From: Sinotaia quadrata
Taxonomy: Eukaryota; Mollusca; Gastropoda; Architaenioglossa; Viviparidae
Assembly (NCBI GenBank): GCA_028829895.1
Contig: CM054178.1
Span: 90,771,558-90,835,557, forward strand
Direction of reading: 5' to 3'
Length of the DNA stretch: 64,000 nucleotides
The notes under the pieces were generated by a model that saw only the letters and a list, made by a program, of their open reading frames with translations, had not been told where the DNA came from and ran no database searches. Of the stretch, positions 22,725 to 34,564 are shown piece after piece; position 1 is the stretch's first letter; each line of letters opens with the position of its first letter. The translations under genes were made by a program, and so were the position numbers.

Positions 22725-22825
22725 AATCACGTGAGGGATACTTATAGCTGGAATCAAAGAGAGAAACATTACACAGATACTTGTAGCTGGAATCAAAGAG
22801 AGAAGCATTACACATAAAAGAAATC
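22725..22825. repeat. ~49-bp tandem duplication
   Basis: Two copies of TTATAGCTGGAATCAAAGAG (second copy TTGTAGC...) plus AGAAACATTACACA. Confidence 0.9.
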
Positions 22826-22929
22826 TTGTGCTGAAGGATGTTGTGAACAGGTTACCAGGGAAATTACACGATTGGTTCTTTTCATGCAGTAAGGATAATT
22901 TCTTCAGAAGACTCATCGATAGACCAGTG

Positions 22930-24020
22930 AGAGGATATATATAAGGACACATTGATAGACAAGAGAGATATAAGGACACATTGATAGACAAGAGAGAAGA
23001 GAGATATAAGGACACATTGATAGACAAGAGAGAAGAGAGATATAAGGACACATTGATAGACAAGAGAGAAGAGAGATATAAGGACACTTTGATAGACAAG
23101 AGAGAAGAGAGATATAAGGACACTTTGATAGACAAGAGAGAAGAGAGATATAAGGACACTTTGATAGACAAGAGAGAAGAGAGATATAAGGACACTTTGA
23201 TAGACAAGAGAGAAGAGAGATATAAGGACATATTGATAGACAAGAGAGAAGAGAGATATAAGGACACTTTGATAGACAAGAGAGAAGAGAGATATAAGGA
23301 CACTTTGATAGACAAGAGAGAAGAGAGATATAAGGACACTTTGATAGACAAGAGAGAAGAGAGATATAAGGACACATTGATAGACAAGAGAGAAGAGAGA
23401 TATAAGGACACTTTGATAGACAAGAGAGAAGAGAGATATAAGGACACATTGATAGACAAGAGAGCAGAGAGATACAAGACACACTGACAGACCAGAAAGA
23501 AGAAGAAGAGAGACAAGACACCTTGATAGACAAGAGAGAAGAAAGAGACTGGACGCCTTCATAGACAAGAGAGGAGAGAGAGAGATACAAAGCACACTAA
23601 TGGACCTAAGAGAGAGAGAGAGAGAGAGATACAAAACACACTAATAGACCAGAGAAGGAAGAAAGATACAAAACATTATATTAGGGTAGAGAAAGAAGAG
23701 AAATAGAAAACACAGTAATAGACAAAAGAGAGAGAGGGGGATATAAAACACACTGATAGATAGAAAGAAACGAGATACAAAACACACTGACAGACAGAAA
23801 GAAGCGAGATACAAAACACACTGACAGACAGAAAGAAGCGAGATACAAAACACACTGACAGACAGAAAGAAGCGAGATTACAAAACACACTGATAGAAAG
23901 AAAGAAGCTAGATACAAAACACACTGATAGACAGAAAGAAGCGAGATACAAAACATACTGATAGACCAGAGAGGAATAGATACACAGGACACACTAAAAG
24001 TCCAGATAGAAGAGAGATAC
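22930..24020. repeat. 36-bp minisatellite grading into a 34-bp variant
   Basis: The core at 22945-23500 repeats AGGACACTTTGATAGACAAG plus AGAGAAGAGAGATATA at 36 bp (about 15 copies, with ATTG and TTTG variants). From 23500 to 24020 it grades through irregular AGAGAG-rich copies into a 34-bp form, CACTGACAGACAGAAAGAAG plus CGAGATACAAAACA. Because 36 is divisible by 3, several frames on both strands stay open for 168-290 codons. The peptides are 12-residue periodic and I treat them as artefacts. Confidence 0.96.
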
Positions 24021-24129
24021 ATACGATAATGATTTTGAAAGATACATTGAAGGCCTTTTGTAGCATATACATATATGATTGCATTACATTACTTAAACTA
24101 ATACACAAGAGGTGTACAGATCTATATAT

Positions 24130-24270
24130 TATAACGAAGCCTACACGGGAATGACGTAGTCTTATGAATACGAAACCTACACAGGAATGACGTAGTCTTA
24201 TGAATACTAATGCCTTGTAAACCTACACGGGAATGACGCAGTCTTATGAATACTAATGCCTTGTAAACAG
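24130..24270. repeat. ~36-53-bp tandem repeat, 3 copies
   Basis: The unit CCTACACGGGAATGACGTAG plus TCTTATGAATAC occurs three times; the last two carry an added TAATGCCTTGTAAA segment. Confidence 0.92.
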
Positions 24271-24889
24271 ATGATACTAGGTTCTTTGTACTACGCATCA
24301 CAGTATAAAGAAATGACAAACATTACTGTCTTACCTTACGAATACAAATACTTACAAGTATTGCAATAAATATCAGTACACAGATCATACCACAAGGATG
24401 TCACGGATGAATCACCTACTTTGTTAGATTTAAGTGACGCAAATAATAATTTGAAGTTAAAACAAACCACAGTAAAAGAGGAAATAAATTGCTAGCTGAG
24501 ATTGGAATTTCAAGTTCAAAAGAGAACATTGTATTACCAAATGGAGCACAATCAATCCAATCATTGGACCTGCAGAGCGAGTCAGTTCATTGCTGATCTA
24601 GCCACTCAGCCAGCAAGTTCACATTCAGTCAATCCGTGTGATATCGAATCAGACTATGTTAATTTGAACCTTGACAGACATTTCCAAAACGAGTCAGGTT
24701 TAGCCAAATAAAATTAAGCAGTTATTACAATAATAAATTAACAACAGCAAGCAAACGAAAGACGTTACTATTCTGGCCGTTTCATTCAAATTATTTAAGT
24801 AAAAGAATCTCAATTTGGACTAAAATTGAATGTGTTTGAGATCTTCATATTTCACAACACCATGTGATATAATATTTGAACTTATGTAC
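24271..24889. other. Single-copy spacer
   Basis: There is no gene. A 69-codon plus frame (24502-24711) has no recognisable domain. Confidence 0.5.
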
Positions 24890-25062
24890 ATGTTGTCTAT
24901 GTTGTGTTATAAAACTTTAAAGTTTTGGTGCATTAAAATTACTTAAATGATGGTAACAGAACTTATATAGTACTCTGCTGTCTACATTGTGTTATTAAAT
25001 TATAAAATTTTGATGCATTAAAATTACTTAGTTGATGGTAACAGGAGTTATAAAAAAAAAGT
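24890..25062. repeat. ~90-bp tandem duplication
   Basis: Two copies contain GTTGTGTTATAAAACTTTAAAG or its variant, TGCATTAAAATTACTTA, and GATGGTAACAG. Confidence 0.88.
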
Positions 25063-25514
25063 TTGAATTTATGTGCCTATGTTGGCATATAAATGAAAAC
25101 ACATACAATCTTTTGGATGAGTAAACGGTTGACTGAAACTAAAAGGCCGAACAACCGACTTAGATAAAGTGGCTGAGTGTTAAGTGTGAAAAGAGTTAGT
25201 GCTAGTCAGCATTGTTAACGGTTGCGTCCCTTGGCAGTCGAACCGGAAAAATACCTAAACATGATAAATAAAATTATATTTTATTTAATGTGTGAATGAA
25301 AAATGACCAGTTATTTCTGTAAGTTTTATTTTAATAATGATTTTTATTTCAGAAGTTGTTAAGAAGTAAAGTAAGTGAGTTAGAAAGAAGTTAGCCTGAA
25401 TCTTCACAATGTATTACGCAGTCAGCCATTACAGTTTTCTTGTCTATCGATGTTCTACGTCACAGCCAGTCCAACCAGTTTATGAAAAGAAAGACTACTG
25501 TATGATTGTTGTAC
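25063..25514. other. Single-copy spacer
   Basis: I see nothing supported here. Confidence 0.5.
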
Positions 25515-25782
25515 AGTGAGTCAATGCATAGTTACCGGCAGTTTCAAAGTATGTTGCCGGCAGTGAGTCAATACATGCTATATCGACAGAAAATCAATAC
25601 ATGTTGTACCGGCAGTGAGTCAATACATGTTATACCGATAGTGAGTCAATACATATTATACCGACAGCGAGTCAATACATGCTATACCGACAGAAAATCA
25701 ATGCATGTTGTACCGGCAGTGAGTCAGTGCATGTTGTACTTGTAATAAGTCAATACATGTTGTACCGGCAGTGAATCACTTG
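25515..25782. repeat. ~26-bp minisatellite, ~10 copies
   Basis: The unit GTGAGTCAATACATGTTGTA plus CCGGCA alternates with ACCGACAGAAAATCAATAC versions. Copies near the edges are diverged. Confidence 0.93.
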
Positions 25783-26036
25783 CCAGACTACTGTGTACAG
25801 AGTGCGATGAAACTCACGATCTAGTCATGACTAGCTAATCCTGTTAGACTAATGTGTACCGAGGGCGATGAAACTCACGATCTAGAGTCATGACTAGCTA
25901 ATCCTGTTAGACTACTGTGTACCGAGGGCGATGAAACTCACGATCTAGAGTCATGACTAGCTAATCCTGTTAGACTACTGTGTACCGAGGGCGATGAAAC
26001 TCACGATCTAGAGTCATGACTAGCTAATCCTGTTCA
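25783..26036. repeat. 63-bp minisatellite, 4 copies
   Basis: The unit GTTAGACTACTGTGTACCGA plus GGGCGATGAAACTCACGATC, TAGAGTCATGACTAGCTAAT and CCT repeats with near identity. The first copy lacks GAG before TCATGACT. Each later unit has the palindrome AGTCATGACT. Confidence 0.97.
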
Positions 26037-26863
26037 GGGGATGAGTTCTTCACTCCCAGTTGTTGAAACTCAATTTATGTGAACTACACAGAACATGTAG
26101 CACTCGAAAACTTTAACAAGATTTTTGTACAGTTAGATCATACTTACCTGTGTCGAAAGCGGTTGTAATCATTTCATATAACTTTTATTTTATCTTTTAT
26201 ATCAAATGTCAATAGTCAATGATTAAACTCTTTTAGCATTAAAGTTAGTGTATTGTAAATGTAATTGTAGTGTAGCATCACATTGTGACATTAAATATCA
26301 TGGTAACACTATTGTTCACTGTTATCACTTGCGAGAAGTATGATGACTCACTGGCTACATCTAGTCCTAGATCGTCGTCCCAATAATAAACTAGAATCGA
26401 TGCCTGCACTGACATCTAAAGATGATTTAGTGTCTTTAAGCCAAAGTGCTTCTGAGCTAATGACGTAAATATACGTCACCTCAGCTGTCAGGCGACACGT
26501 TTATTTATTTTTTTTTTTTTTGTTGAACGTGAATTCGCTCGTGTAACACGATTACGACACCTTTCCCACAGCCTCAGTTTAGCGAGATCGCTCGTGTAAC
26601 GCTTCACGCTTGCGACATCATGCCAGCGAACTGTCTAGTCACTCTAGTAGTCTAGTGGGTACAGGTGTCCAGTCTCCTGTTACTTGGTTGTGAAAATGAT
26701 CTCAGATCTCTAAAAAAGAAATTAATTTTGTAAAAGCAAATTCTAGTCCGTAATGAATTTTCCTTTCTCCTCCATTCAATATTGAATAAAAAAATACTTT
26801 TATATTCCTTTTTTTTTTTTACACTAGGGTAAACAAGTTGTACATTCCTTCACGCTCAACAGT
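26037..26863. other. Single-copy spacer
   Basis: There is no gene. It contains the inverted repeat TGACGTA-AATA-TACGTCA near 26460 and two GCTCGTGTAAC phrases at about 26538 and 26592. T-runs lie at about 26507 and 26812. Confidence 0.5.
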
Positions 26864-27125
26864 GACGACCGCGCAAGGTAAGTATTAAAGTTAGCGAGAG
26901 TCACGTGACGACCGCGCAAGGTAAGTATTAAAGTTAGCGAGAGTCACGTGACGACCGCGCAAGGTAAGTATTAAAGTTAGCGAGAGTCACGTGACGACCG
27001 CGCAAGGTAAGTATTAAAGTTAGCAAGAGTCACGTGACGACCGCGCAAGGTAAGTATTAAAGTTAGCAAGAGTCACGTGACGACCGCGCAAGGTAAGTAT
27101 TAAAGTTAGCAAGGGTCACGTGAAT
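26864..27125. repeat. 43-bp minisatellite with E-box palindromes and splice-donor-like sites
   Basis: Six units starting GACGACCGCGCAAGGTAAGT lie at 26864, 26907, 26950, 26993, 27036 and 27079; each continues ATTAAAGTTAGCGAGAGTCACGT. Each junction creates GTCACGTGAC, a perfect 10-bp palindrome containing the E-box CACGTG. Each unit also has AAGGTAAGTAT, close to the U1-complementary 5' splice-site consensus. The last junction reads GTCACGTGAA. Confidence 0.97.
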
Positions 27126-27509
27126 GCGTGCGTATATGCGTGTACAACACCTCTACACAAGTGAATTTTCTATTCTAGTAATAGTAAAACTAACTAATAG
27201 ATTGCATTAACTAGGATGCTTCCACAAAAGATACAAGCAAATAGGATTTGCTCTCATACAAGGACTGCATTCTCTACAGAAATGTACACTGCGCAAGAAA
27301 CCCTTTCTGTGACAAATATTTTCGCCCCTTCCTTTGCGTATTGTCTGATAATTCTAAGACATCTAACTGTGTATGACGTCAGAGGCGAAGAGGGTGTATC
27401 AGACTTCAAGAATACAGAAATCACAGACGAAAACTCCACAGAAGAATTTCAGGAGGTACCAAAGGAACTAAAGATCAGGAAGTCCAATAAAAAAAAGATA
27501 TATATGGAC
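27126..27509. other. Single-copy stretch with a 100-codon plus frame
   Basis: The frame 27216-27518 starts with ATG (MLPQKIQANRICSHTRT...) and ends MDSG before a TAA. Its C-terminal half is acidic then lysine-rich. About this many frames of 100 codons are expected by chance in 64 kb of this composition, and I recognise no domain, so no gene is called. Confidence 0.4.
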
Positions 27510-27745
27510 TCTGGATAAACAACAATGTTACTTGTGTAGAGATTCAGGCTGGATAAACAACGTTACTTCTGTAGAGATTTAGGCTAGATAAACAACGTTA
27601 CTTGTGTAGAGATTCAGGCTGGATAAACAACAATGTTACTGGTGTAGAGATTCTGGCTGGATAAACAACAATGTTACTGGTGTAGAGATTCAGGCTGGAT
27701 AAACAACAATGTTACTGGTGTAGTGATTCTGGCTGGACAGATGGT
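27510..27745. repeat. 38-bp minisatellite, 6 copies
   Basis: The unit CTGGATAAACAACAATGTTA plus CTGGTGTAGAGATTCAGG repeats; two copies lack CAA (AACAACGTTAC). Confidence 0.95.
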
Positions 27746-27839
27746 AACTGTCTCTCCTAAATAACTCCTCAGACATTTTTTGTACAGTTACTGAATACAA
27801 TTAATTAGTTCACAACAAGTGAACAATGAATTCAAGCTA

Positions 27840-28370
27840 GTCTGAACACTTGCACGCAATAACATTTCAACAGTCGGAACACTTGCACGCAATAACATTT
27901 CAACAGTCGGAACACTTGCACGCAATAACATTTCAACAGTCGGAACACTTGCAATAACATTTCAACAGTCGGAACACTTACACGCACTAACACTTCAATA
28001 CTTCCACGTAATAACACTTCAATACTTGCGCGCACTAACACTTGAATACTTTCACGCACTAACACTTCAATACTTGCACGTAATAACACTTCAATACTTG
28101 CATGCAATTGCATTTTAAAAGTCGAATCATGTGCACGCTCTAGCATTTCAACAGTCGGAACATTTGCACGCAATAACTTTTCAACAGTCGGAACATTTGC
28201 ATGCAATAACATTTCAAAGTCGGAACGCATGCACGCAATAGCATTACATACAGTGGGAACAGTTGCAAGTAATAAAATTTCAAGAGTCGAAACACTGGCA
28301 CGAACATTTTAAAAGTTGGAATACTTGCACGTAGTAACATTTCAAGTCACTACACTTGCAAGCAATAAAA
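27840..28370. repeat. 33-bp minisatellite, ~16 copies
   Basis: The unit CGGAACACTTGCACGCAATA plus ACATTTCAACAGT is very regular at 27843-27980, then varies (CACTTCAATACTTGCACG) and decays to about 28370. Frames through it are periodic artefacts. Confidence 0.93.
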
Positions 28371-30000
28371 CGGACCAGATGACATAAGGTAAAGCCTGAT
28401 TTATGGATTAAAGTCAGTGATGGAAGGGGCAGAGAGGGAGAGGGAGATAAAGGAGAAAACAAGACGAATAAGGGGTTAGATTAAAAAGAAAATCGAAATT
28501 GTATGTGGGTGGGAGAGGGAGGGTACATCAAGAAATGAAGATGTTAAAAGATTTAAATTTTGAATGTTCTATACTCCATCCTTTCTGTAATTGTGGATGA
28601 ATCATGTTTGCTTGTTGTTTTTATTTTAATTTTTCTCTTAAGTTCGTCTACTGTGAATTATTCATGTCGAGGCACATACAGCGTACTATATATTACAGCT
28701 CTTACTCATTCGGCAATGCATACGTATGTCGACTTTAGGAATAATTAACGTAATATTTCTATACATAAGTCAGTCTACCTCCCAGACTTCATGGGCAAAT
28801 GGCCGTTATATGCTATGAGAAAGATGCATTCGACGGAGTAATTCCCCTTGATGAATGCAAGAAGAGGCGCAAATTACGCGCTTCGCATGGCGGGCAAACA
28901 CATTACACAGATGATGGAAGACACGAAGTCAGAAGATTCAACAAGGTTTTCGTCTATTGAAAATGGAAATTAAATATTTTGACGTGAAATAAATCAATTC
29001 ACTTTTTAAAAACATTAGGACTGTGGATGATTTGTTTCGACTTTATGTGATTGAAATATGTATCTTGACATATCCAGTGATAACTTCACACTGTGCAAAC
29101 TCTCTATAGGCTGTGAAGGGAGGTAAATCTTGGAACAACGAATGCAGACTCAATAAATATTATAAAATAAAGAAAGGACTGCTAATAAAATTGCTTGACT
29201 AAAAGTACACCCCAGTTATCCCAGTAACGCACAAAAATGAGGCCAAGGCCAAACGTGGAAAATAACGCAAATCATGTGGAACAAATGAGTCACACGAATA
29301 GAGTTCTTCAACATCAACAAAATAATTATGTTGCTTAATAAGCACAGTTAATGCACACGTCTGTCAAGCCATTATCAGTCACGACAACGAATCAAGCACC
29401 TGTTACAAGCAGAGTCTGCAACACCTTTGGGGCCCTACAATGAGACCACTGAAGTGTTAGCACGGCAAAAACAACAACAAAATGACAATTGGAAGAGATT
29501 CCCGCTCACAGTAAAGAGTCCGAAATACCCTTGAGTCTGCACCGCGAAAACAAAAGTGTAATCTAGCACAGAGACTGCCGTATCGCTGAAAATAAAGTGC
29601 TGCTAATAGGAAATCAATATAACATACGTCTATTACATCAGTAACCCACGCCTGTTACATCAGTAACCGATCTGATTATGTCAAAACATTTTTCCCCAAT
29701 TAAAATTATTTTGTTTGTTTGTAAAGACTTTTTTAAAAAAATACGCTTTTGGTGATGTTTAGAATAAATATAAAAACTTTCATTTTAAACATCATATCCC
29801 TTAGTCAGAACAAGGTATGATGCAATTAATAACTGGAGCCCGGTCTGTGACAGCATATCGCCGTTTGCCCTTCTTTCAGCTAATGCTTGATCTGGATCAA
29901 ATGGTAAGGTCATGGCCGTCCTGTCTCTTCTGCTTTGCATGCATGCACATGTAAAAAAGCCAACTCGCTGCCTAATGTGAACAAAACCCCAGTAAAAATA
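28371..30000. other. 1.6-kb single-copy stretch
   Basis: There is no gene or known RNA. A small duplication TTACATCAGTAACC lies at about 29632-29669. Short frames (62 and 79 codons) carry no domain. Confidence 0.5.
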
Positions 30001-30340
30001 TTTTGGTACTAGAAGTACGTTCAATTTTAGATGCCGTGTGCAAAAGTGACTAAATTATGCAGTTACATACATATACGGTACTACAAGTACGTACAATTTT
30101 AGGTGCCGTGTGCAAAAGTAACTAATTATGTAGTGACATGTATGGTACTACAAGTACGTACAATTTTAGGTGCCGTGTGCAAAAGTAACTAATTATGTAG
30201 TTACATATATGGTACTACAATTGTACAAGTACGTACAATTTTAGGTGCCGCGTGCAAAAGTAACTAATTATCTAGTGATATATATGGTACTACAAGTTCG
30301 TACAATTTTAGATGCCGTGTGCAAAATGCATACATTTATT
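30001..30340. repeat. ~62-bp minisatellite, 5 copies
   Basis: The unit GGTACTACAAGTACGTACAA plus TTTTAGGTGCCGTGTGCAAA and AGTAACTAATTATGTAGT. One copy has an extra TTGTACAAG. A further decayed fragment (GGTGCCGAGTGCAAAA) lies at about 30437. Confidence 0.93.
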
Positions 30341-32029
30341 TTTTAACATTCATTAGTGTTCCTACAGGCATACAAAGTCTATAATAATGTGTACAAAATA
30401 CCTCTTTAAAAAAATTATTGACATATTAGTGGTATTAGGTGCCGAGTGCAAAATAAATAAACTATGTACAATTATGCGTACCGAGTTGAAGAACTCGATC
30501 GTACCGAAAAGATAAAAAAATATAAAACTGATCCGTTTCTAAGGAGAGAAAAGTAACAAATTAATTGGCATGGGTTTGAACTATTTTCAGGTCAGGCCTG
30601 CACAGCATTGACTCGAAGCCCATTACGAAGTGCACAGCGTCCTAAGTGGCAACACGTCACGAGTGCTGTCTTAATTCCATCGGGCAGTATGATTCCTGAC
30701 TTTGTTCTCTGCCCCTTGACGGCCCTCTAACATCTCTTCCTTATGGAGGGTTCGTCTACAGGCAAATTGAGCGGACCGACCGCTTCAAAAGCTGATTGAA
30801 AAGCACGCCTGACTATAGGGTGTGACCCACCCGAATCTCGATCAATACAGAGATTGACTGATGGTCTCTTGGGAAATCGCTGCCTCTCAAACAAGCGAGA
30901 TGGAAGAAGAAAAAAAACCTGGCAAGTGTTAATACGTCAGTATGAGACAAAGAATGGCCTAAATATGCTATCTTTACCAGTCTTTGCATCTTTGCAGTCG
31001 TGTTAATCCATCATGCGGTGTGTGTGCGTGTGTGCGTGCGTGCGTGCGCTTCTGTGTGTAGGCGAGTGGTGCGAGTATGTGTAGGCGTGCGTATGTGTAG
31101 ATCTAATTTATTTTCAGATTACTTGCTTTGTGGAAAAGAAAGGGTAGGTCTACAATCTACATGGTAGTACTTCATTCTGTTTCCGGTATTTTAAATTATG
31201 TATGTATTCTTATTTTCTAGTTTCGTGAGATGGTCTATAGTTGTAGCCTCCCTTTAGCAAAGCAAACTGTTTCACAATGAAAATTACTAGTTTCTTAATC
31301 TTATAAGTCAGTAAGATTAGTTTTAACGGCAAGAGATTTTATGTTGTTTGTTCTAAAATATATATTTATATTTTTTAAATTCATTAAGTTTTACACATAC
31401 AGGGTCGCCATCTACCACCACCACCCCATCCCGCACAACAATATCATTACTACCAAATTGGAATATCGTCAGAATTAATATGCCACACCACAGTTTGTAA
31501 TTTATTATAGCTTTTATTTATTTATGGAGGAGGGGGATATTTATTTTGGTTTCTTGTCATATTTTCCTTTAACGGAATTTTCAAATATATTTCATTAAGA
31601 CGAAGCGACATATTTTCTCGGACGTTTTATTCACACTGTTTACCCTGAGTTGTATGACAAAATTCTACTGTGCACTGTCTATATAGCAGTCAAATATTCC
31701 ACTTATTTTCCAGTGGAAAACAAAAGTTGGCAAAGAGAGAGAAGGAGAGAGAAGAAGAAAAAAAAAGTAAGCAAATATTTATATCCTGTTATTCTAAATT
31801 TATCATTTGCAAGTCGATATTAAATAATTGTCGTCGGATGTATAAATATGTAAATAAAATTAATCTCTGCTGAGGCAGTAGACAGGACTTGGTGATAAAA
31901 TCAGTTTGAATGACATCCAATCAATTCTGAACACATTTATTGTGCTCGATACACCTCCAGATTTCTGCAGACATGCGCACCTCAACTTTCCCCGTCAAAT
32001 CATGACAGCCTTTAACTGTATCGACATTT
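30341..32029. other. Single-copy stretch with a GT-rich tract
   Basis: There is no supported gene. 30590-30900 is GC-richer, non-repetitive sequence. A GTGTGCGTGCGTGCG-type tract lies at about 31017-31060. Purine-rich AGAGAGAAGGAGAG sequence lies near 31735. Confidence 0.5.
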
Positions 32030-32270
32030 ATGATACTCTGCCGTACATATAGTGTCTACACCGCCATTTTCTCTGATCCCGTATAGATTTAACAATAGTA
32101 ATTATATCGTTTAAAGTTAGCAATAGTAACCTCATCTCCTTTTTCTCAGATCACGTATAGATTTAACAATACTAGAAACTACACCACCATTTTCTCAGCT
32201 CACTTAGACTCAATAACATTAACGACACCGCCATATTCTCAGCAATAGATTTAGCCATGGTTATTATTCT
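32030..32270. repeat. Degenerate ~60-bp repeat
   Basis: The phrases CACCGCCATTTTCTC, CACCACCATTTTCTCAG and CACCGCCATATTCTCAG, together with TAGATTTAACAATA, recur at 55-70-bp spacing. This is an old array. Confidence 0.6.
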
Positions 32271-32282
32271 ACAACATTTTCT

Positions 32283-32575
32283 CACACCAAACCCACACAG
32301 CAATTAATAGCTTTATTGTCAACGCGTTCTCAAACCCACATACAGCAATTAATAGCTTTATAGTCAACGCGTTCTCAAACCCACATACAGCAATTAATAG
32401 CTTTATTGTCAACGCGTTCTCAAACCCACATACAGAAATTAATAGCTTTATAGTCAACGCGTTCTCAAACCCACATACTGCAATTAATAGCTTTATTGTC
32501 AACGCGTTCTCAAACCCACATACAGCAATTAATAGCTTTATAGTCAACGCGTTCTCAAACCCACATTCAGACTGT
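32283..32575. repeat. 45-bp minisatellite, 6+ copies
   Basis: The unit CCCACATACAGCAATTAATA plus GCTTTATTGTCAACGCGTTCTCAAA repeats with only single-base variants (TTGTC/TAGTC, CAGC/CTGC/CAGA). A 15-residue periodic frame on the minus strand (GFENALTIKLLIAVC) is an artefact of unit length. Confidence 0.97.
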
Positions 32576-32719
32576 AAAATATCTGTATTGACATTTTCCC
32601 ATATGGTTTGGAGATCGAAATCAAAGTATTTATATCTACATTTTATCATATCCCGCGCACATAGTAACAATAATATTAATATCGACACCTGAAGAAATCT
32701 CCAACAGATCGCAGCAATG

Positions 32720-32978
32720 ATACATAAATCTACACTTTCTGAGAAAAGGAGCAGATTGTAACAGCAGTATTCATATCTACACTTTCTGAGAAAAGGAGCA
32801 GATTGTAACAGCAGTATTCATATCTACACTTTCTGGGAAAAGGAGCAGATTGTAACAGCAGTATTCATATCTACACTTTCTGGGAAAAGGAGCAGATTGT
32901 AACAGCAGTATTCATATCTACACTTTCTGAGAAAAGGAGCAGATTGTAACAGTAGTATTCATATCTACGCTTTTATAT
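32720..32978. repeat. 47-bp minisatellite, 5 copies
   Basis: The unit TATCTACACTTTCTGAGAAA plus AGGAGCAGATTGTAACAGCAGTATTCA repeats five times with one G/A variant. Confidence 0.97.
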
Positions 32979-33290
32979 TCCCGTACAGACCGTAATAATC
33001 TCCGAGCAGACAAACAGTAGTATGTATAGAACTCTCATTCCCCCCCCTCCCCCAATATCACGCCCACATTGCAATCAAGATTATTGTGAAATCGCAGTGC
33101 TGGTCTTATCTTCTCGATCTTCGATTTTTCCAATTTCCTTCCCCTCAAGCCGAGGATTAGGCAGTCCCAATAAAGACGTAACATTACCATACCATTGTGT
33201 GTGTACTTCTGAGAGTGTGTGTATGTGTGCGAGTGCGTGTTTTGCTCATGCGGTCGGCGTGCGTGATTGTGCGAGTGCGGGATAATGTTT
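32979..33290. other. Spacer
   Basis: There is no gene. A C-run lies at about 33040-33052 and a GT-rich stretch at about 33195-33285. Confidence 0.5.
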
Positions 33291-33770
33291 TTATACAAGT
33301 GTGAATGTGTCAGTGTTTATATATTTGTTTACATACAAGTGTGAATGTGTCAGTGTTTATATATTTGTTTACATACAAGTGTGAATGTGTCAGTGTTTAT
33401 ATATTTGTTTACATACAAGTGTGAATGTGTCAGTGTTTATATATTTGTTTACATACAAGTGTGAATGTGTCAGTGTTTATATATTTGTTTACATACAAGT
33501 GTGAATGTGTCAGTGTTTATATATTTGTTTACATACAAGTGTGAATGTGTCAGTGTTTATATATTTGTTTACATACAAGTGTGAATGTGTCAGTGTTTAT
33601 ATATTTGTTTACATACAAGTGTGAATGTGTCAGTGTTTATATATTTGTTTACATACAAGTGTGAATGTGTCAGTGTTTATATATTTGCTTTCGTACAAAT
33701 GTGAATGTAAGTGTCAGTGTTTATATATTTGTTTTCATGCAAGTGTGAATGTAAGTGTCAGTGTGTGTGT
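33291..33770 (+). repeat. 40-bp minisatellite, direct arm
   Basis: Ten essentially identical 40-bp units (GTGAATGTGTCAGTGTTTAT plus ATATTTGTTTACATACAAGT) start at 33301 and repeat to about 33690. Two diverged units containing GTGAATGTAAGTGTCAGTGT follow. The diverged units pair with an inverted copy just downstream. Confidence 0.97.
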
Positions 33771-33785
33771 TCGTATGCACACTAC

Positions 33786-33970
33786 ACCCAAATATATCAA
33801 CACTGACACTTACATTCACACTTGTATGTAAACAAATATATAAACACTGACAAATACATTCACTCTTGTACGAAAACAAATATATAAAAACTGACATTTA
33901 CTTTCATATTTATATCAAAACAAAATAATATATAAACACTGACATTTACATTCACACTCGTATAATAATT
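33786..33970 (-). repeat. 40-bp minisatellite, inverted arm
   Basis: About four units run in the opposite orientation (ACACTGACACTTACATTCAC ... AAACAAATATATAA). 33740-33764 and 33800-33824 are exact 25-bp reverse complements separated by 35 bp, and imperfect pairing extends outward for most of this arm. Confidence 0.93.
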
Positions 33971-34564
33971 GCTGCATCTTTTTCACTTTTAGTTTGTTTG
34001 TTGGTGTTACTGTTTTACAGCTATGATACTGAATTTCAGTGTGTTTGTGTGTCTATATGAATTACAATGAATATGTGTTATAGTATTCACTTGCTTTGTA
34101 ATGATAAATTTAGATAAGGATTACATGCAGTATTTATTTTGATTAGGATGATGCTTCATTCTGGGGTTGCGCTCATGACGTAGATTTCTTTTTACATGAT
34201 ACGTCATATTGGAACGTCAAAAATTGGACAGTTAGAGAAGAAGAACAGGATCGCCATGTTTTATGAGATTAGTGTATGCATGCACCGCTCCCAACTAGTT
34301 GAATTGCAGCTACGTTTTCTCTTTCACACACTGAGGGGTAGGCCTTTTTATTTCAATGTCTAAAAATTGAGATAAATTTTTTCAAAGTGTTCACCATTTA
34401 GCTGGCTGGACATATTATGTGGGCATTTATTCCCGTCTACTTGATCTAACCATCCAAGGGACCAAAAACCTGTCAGCAGCAACCACCAGTATCCAAACGT
34501 GTCGGAACATAGGGCAGTTGGGTTGAAAAAGGATAGAACATTCATCCATACATTTCATTTAGGT
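33971..34564. other. Single-copy spacer
   Basis: I see no gene or repeat to report. Confidence 0.5.

Noticed and set aside
22644..23634. Open frames of 168-290 codons on both strands
   Set aside because: They run through a 36-bp minisatellite whose unit is a multiple of three and lacks stops; the peptides are 12-residue periodic and open in several frames at once.
32269..32688. 139-codon minus frame with repeated GFENALTIKLLIAVC
   Set aside because: 45-bp unit artefact; the frame is defined by the array and near-identical at DNA level with no coding-type substitution pattern that I can see.
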